Source: Planctomycetota bacterium
GTDB taxonomy: Bacteria > Planctomycetota > Phycisphaerae > WQYP01
NCBI GenBank assembly: GCA_021838985.1
Contig: JAKCCC010000014.1
Location: 1-13,324 of the forward strand
Reading direction: 5' to 3'
Length of the DNA: 13,324 nucleotides
In this document: one piece after another, positions 12,150 to 13,324 of the stretch
How positions within the stretch are numbered: position 1 is the first letter of the stretch
Layout: each line of letters begins with the position of its first letter
The notes under the pieces: model-generated
Told to the model about the DNA's origin: nothing
Databases searched by the model: none
What the model saw: the letters and a program-made list of their open reading frames with translations, nothing else
Program-made: the position numbers and the translations under genes

Positions 12150-13118
12150 CTACCACGCATACGCTTTTGGCGCCTCGCCGCCGGGACCGGGCCAGATGTC
12201 GTCGAGTGCCTTCAGGGCCGGTTCGTCCAGCGTCAGATCCATCGCCCGCATGGCTCCGGTTAACTGTTCCATGGTGCGCGGTCCGATAATCGGGCTGGTC
12301 ACCACCGGGTTTGTCAGCAGCCACGCCAAGGCGACATCGGCCGGTTTTTCGCCGCGTTTTTGGCAGAATGCTTCCCATTTTTCCAGGGTTGGTCGCAGCG
12401 TGGCGATTCGCTTGCGCATCGCCTCACTGGTGCGGCGTCCCTCCCGTCCGGTATTCAGTACCCCGCCGAGCAGACCGCCGTCGAGCGGGCTCCAGACGAT
12501 AACGCCCACGCCGTAGTGCCGGCAGCAGGGAAGCACTTCCAGCTCGATATGGCGGCAAGCCAGCGAATACTTGCTTTGCTCGCTGACCAGACCGAGAAAA
12601 TTCCGTCGTGCCGCGGTCTGATTAGCCGTGGCGATATCCCAGCCGGCGAAGTTGCTGCTGCCGACGTAAATGATTTTGCCCTGTTGCACCAGCACTTCCA
12701 TGGCCTGCCAGATTTCATCAAACGGAGTTGAGCGCAAGACATGGTGCATCTGGTACAGGTCAATATGATCGGTCTGCAGACGCCGCAAGCTCGCCTCGCA
12801 TGCCTGGCGAATATGCAGCGCGCTTAAACCGCGGTCGAAGGTGGCCTCGCCCATCTCGCCGTGGACCTTGGTGGCCAGCACGATCCGTTCGCGGCGGCCG
12901 CCTTGCGCCAGCCAGCGGCCAATGATTTGTTCGGTAACGCCCTGGCCCTTCTTCCAACCATAAACGTTGGCCGTGTCGAAGAAGTTGATGCCCAGGCTTA
13001 AGGCCTGGTCCATGATGGCGAAACTGTCGGCTTCGCTGGTCTGGGGGCCGAAGTTCATGGTTCCCAGACAGAATTTACTTACGGACAAGCCGGTGCGACC
13101 GAGCGGGGCATAACGCAT
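12150..13118 (-). CDS. Aldo/keto reductase (NADPH-dependent oxidoreductase)
   Basis: This 322-residue TIM-barrel protein has the full catalytic tetrad of the aldo/keto reductase superfamily. Asp48 and Tyr53 lie in NFFDTANVYG, Lys84 in VLATKVHG, and His125 in HIDLYQMHH. The N-terminus MRYAPLGRTGLSVSKFCLGT and the later IYVGSSNFAGW, VSEQSKYSL and TSPIIGPRTMEQL segments are typical of the YajO/Tas-like subgroup. That subgroup reduces aldehydes, ketones or sugars with NADPH; the C-terminal IIGPRT segment is near the cofactor site. It is cytoplasmic, full length and intact. The start at 13118 has GGAG (13127-13130) eight bases upstream. The physiological substrate is unknown. The downstream spacer is a family B repeat, followed by a small lipoprotein gene that is unlikely to be functionally linked. 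Confidence 0.95.
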   Translation of the reverse strand: MRYAPLGRTGLSVSKFCLGTMNFGPQTSEADSFAIMDQALSLGINFFDTANVYGWKKGQGVTEQIIGRWLAQGGRRERIVLATKVHGEMGEATFDRGLSALHIRQACEASLRRLQTDHIDLYQMHHVLRSTPFDEIWQAMEVLVQQGKIIYVGSSNFAGWDIATANQTAARRNFLGLVSEQSKYSLACRHIELEVLPCCRHYGVGVIVWSPLDGGLLGGVLNTGREGRRTSEAMRKRIATLRPTLEKWEAFCQKRGEKPADVALAWLLTNPVVTSPIIGPRTMEQLTGAMRAMDLTLDEPALKALDDIWPGPGGEAPKAYAW

Positions 13119-13126
13119 GAGCAGGA

Positions 13127-13130
13127 CTCC
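13127..13130 (-). promoter_or_regulatory. Ribosome binding site of the aldo/keto reductase gene
   Basis: GGAG on the minus strand is eight bases before the ATG at 13118, which fixes the start. Confidence 0.55.
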
Positions 13131-13265
13131 ATCAAGATCACCTACCGGGGCTCATCTTACGCCGCCGCGGCCCCGCGTCAAGGTGCAATGTCGGTACGAA
13201 GTCAAACCGGGGGGCATGGCAGATTGGGCACGCTAGGCCGTTTCCAGCACGCCGGTTTCCGCAGC

Positions 13266-13313
13266 GCCGATGGGGCATCGGCAGCTACGGATGGCGGCAT
13301 CGGCGGCTACGGA
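13266..13313. repeat. Short direct repeats and hairpin at the right edge
   Basis: GGCATCGGCAGCTACGGA (13274-13291) recurs at 13296-13313 with one change, a 22-base period. GCCGAT-GGGGC-ATCGGC (13266-13282) is a hairpin. On the minus strand an open frame from the window edge runs 29 codons to a TAG at 13233-13235, so this could instead be the end of a gene lying outside. The sequence is too short to decide. Confidence 0.4.
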
Positions 13314-13324
13314 GGGCTGGAGTT

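Noticed and set aside
11944..12516. Plus-strand frame of 190 codons
   Set aside because: Antisense to the lipoprotein and aldo/keto reductase genes, both with clear motifs.
13233..13324. C-terminal end of a minus-strand gene entering from the right edge
   Set aside because: Only 29 open codons over direct repeats; not enough to call a gene, so it is noted under the edge repeat.

Overview
The window looks like a chromosomal stretch from a high-GC planctomycete, most likely of the Phycisphaerae type. This is inferred from gene content and style, not from a marker gene. The clues are a Gfo/Idh/MocA oxidoreductase next to a sugar phosphate isomerase-type TIM barrel, an orphan pseudopilin with a GFTLVEMLV motif, a short XRE regulator, a split-up OppC-type permease, tRNA genes without an encoded CCA, and intergenic spaces full of small hairpin repeats. 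No integrase, transposase, CRISPR array or recognisable phage gene is visible.

Layout. Positions 1-1883 hold a truncated isomerase/epimerase followed by a Gfo/Idh/MocA oxidoreductase, probably one sugar or inositol metabolism unit. Positions 1892-2445 hold an elongator-type tRNA-Met with a plausible promoter, and rpmE (ribosomal protein L31) behind a structured leader. Positions 2446-3395 are decaying DNA: a retropepsin-like aspartic protease gene interrupted by one TGA, then three repeat or hairpin elements. Positions 3396-4115 encode a GspG-like pseudopilin, followed by an 18-bp tandem repeat array. A 497-residue SEC-C protein lies on the minus strand (4424-5917). Its upstream region (5918-6457) is almost entirely a hairpin repeat family that runs up to, and supplies the ribosome binding site of, a DinB-like gene (6458-6925). 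Positions 7058-7773 hold a promoter with overlapping ACTTG half-sites, a structured leader, an XRE regulator and an overlapping small reading frame. A tRNA-Asp (minus), a 121-bp inverted-repeat element and an OppC-like permease (minus) follow. Then come a secreted helical-repeat protein (plus), a small lipoprotein (minus), a second copy of the 121-bp element and an aldo/keto reductase (minus).

How it fits together. Most genes are single transcription units with ordinary functions; I see no multi-gene defence or biosynthetic system. The most interesting material is non-coding: at least three families of short palindromic repeats. One has five recognisable copies in this window. Another occurs as two 121-bp copies, each directly behind the stop codon of a minus-strand gene. 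The other points of note are the possibly self-regulated XRE locus with its long folded leader, and the single-codon lesion in the aspartic protease gene.
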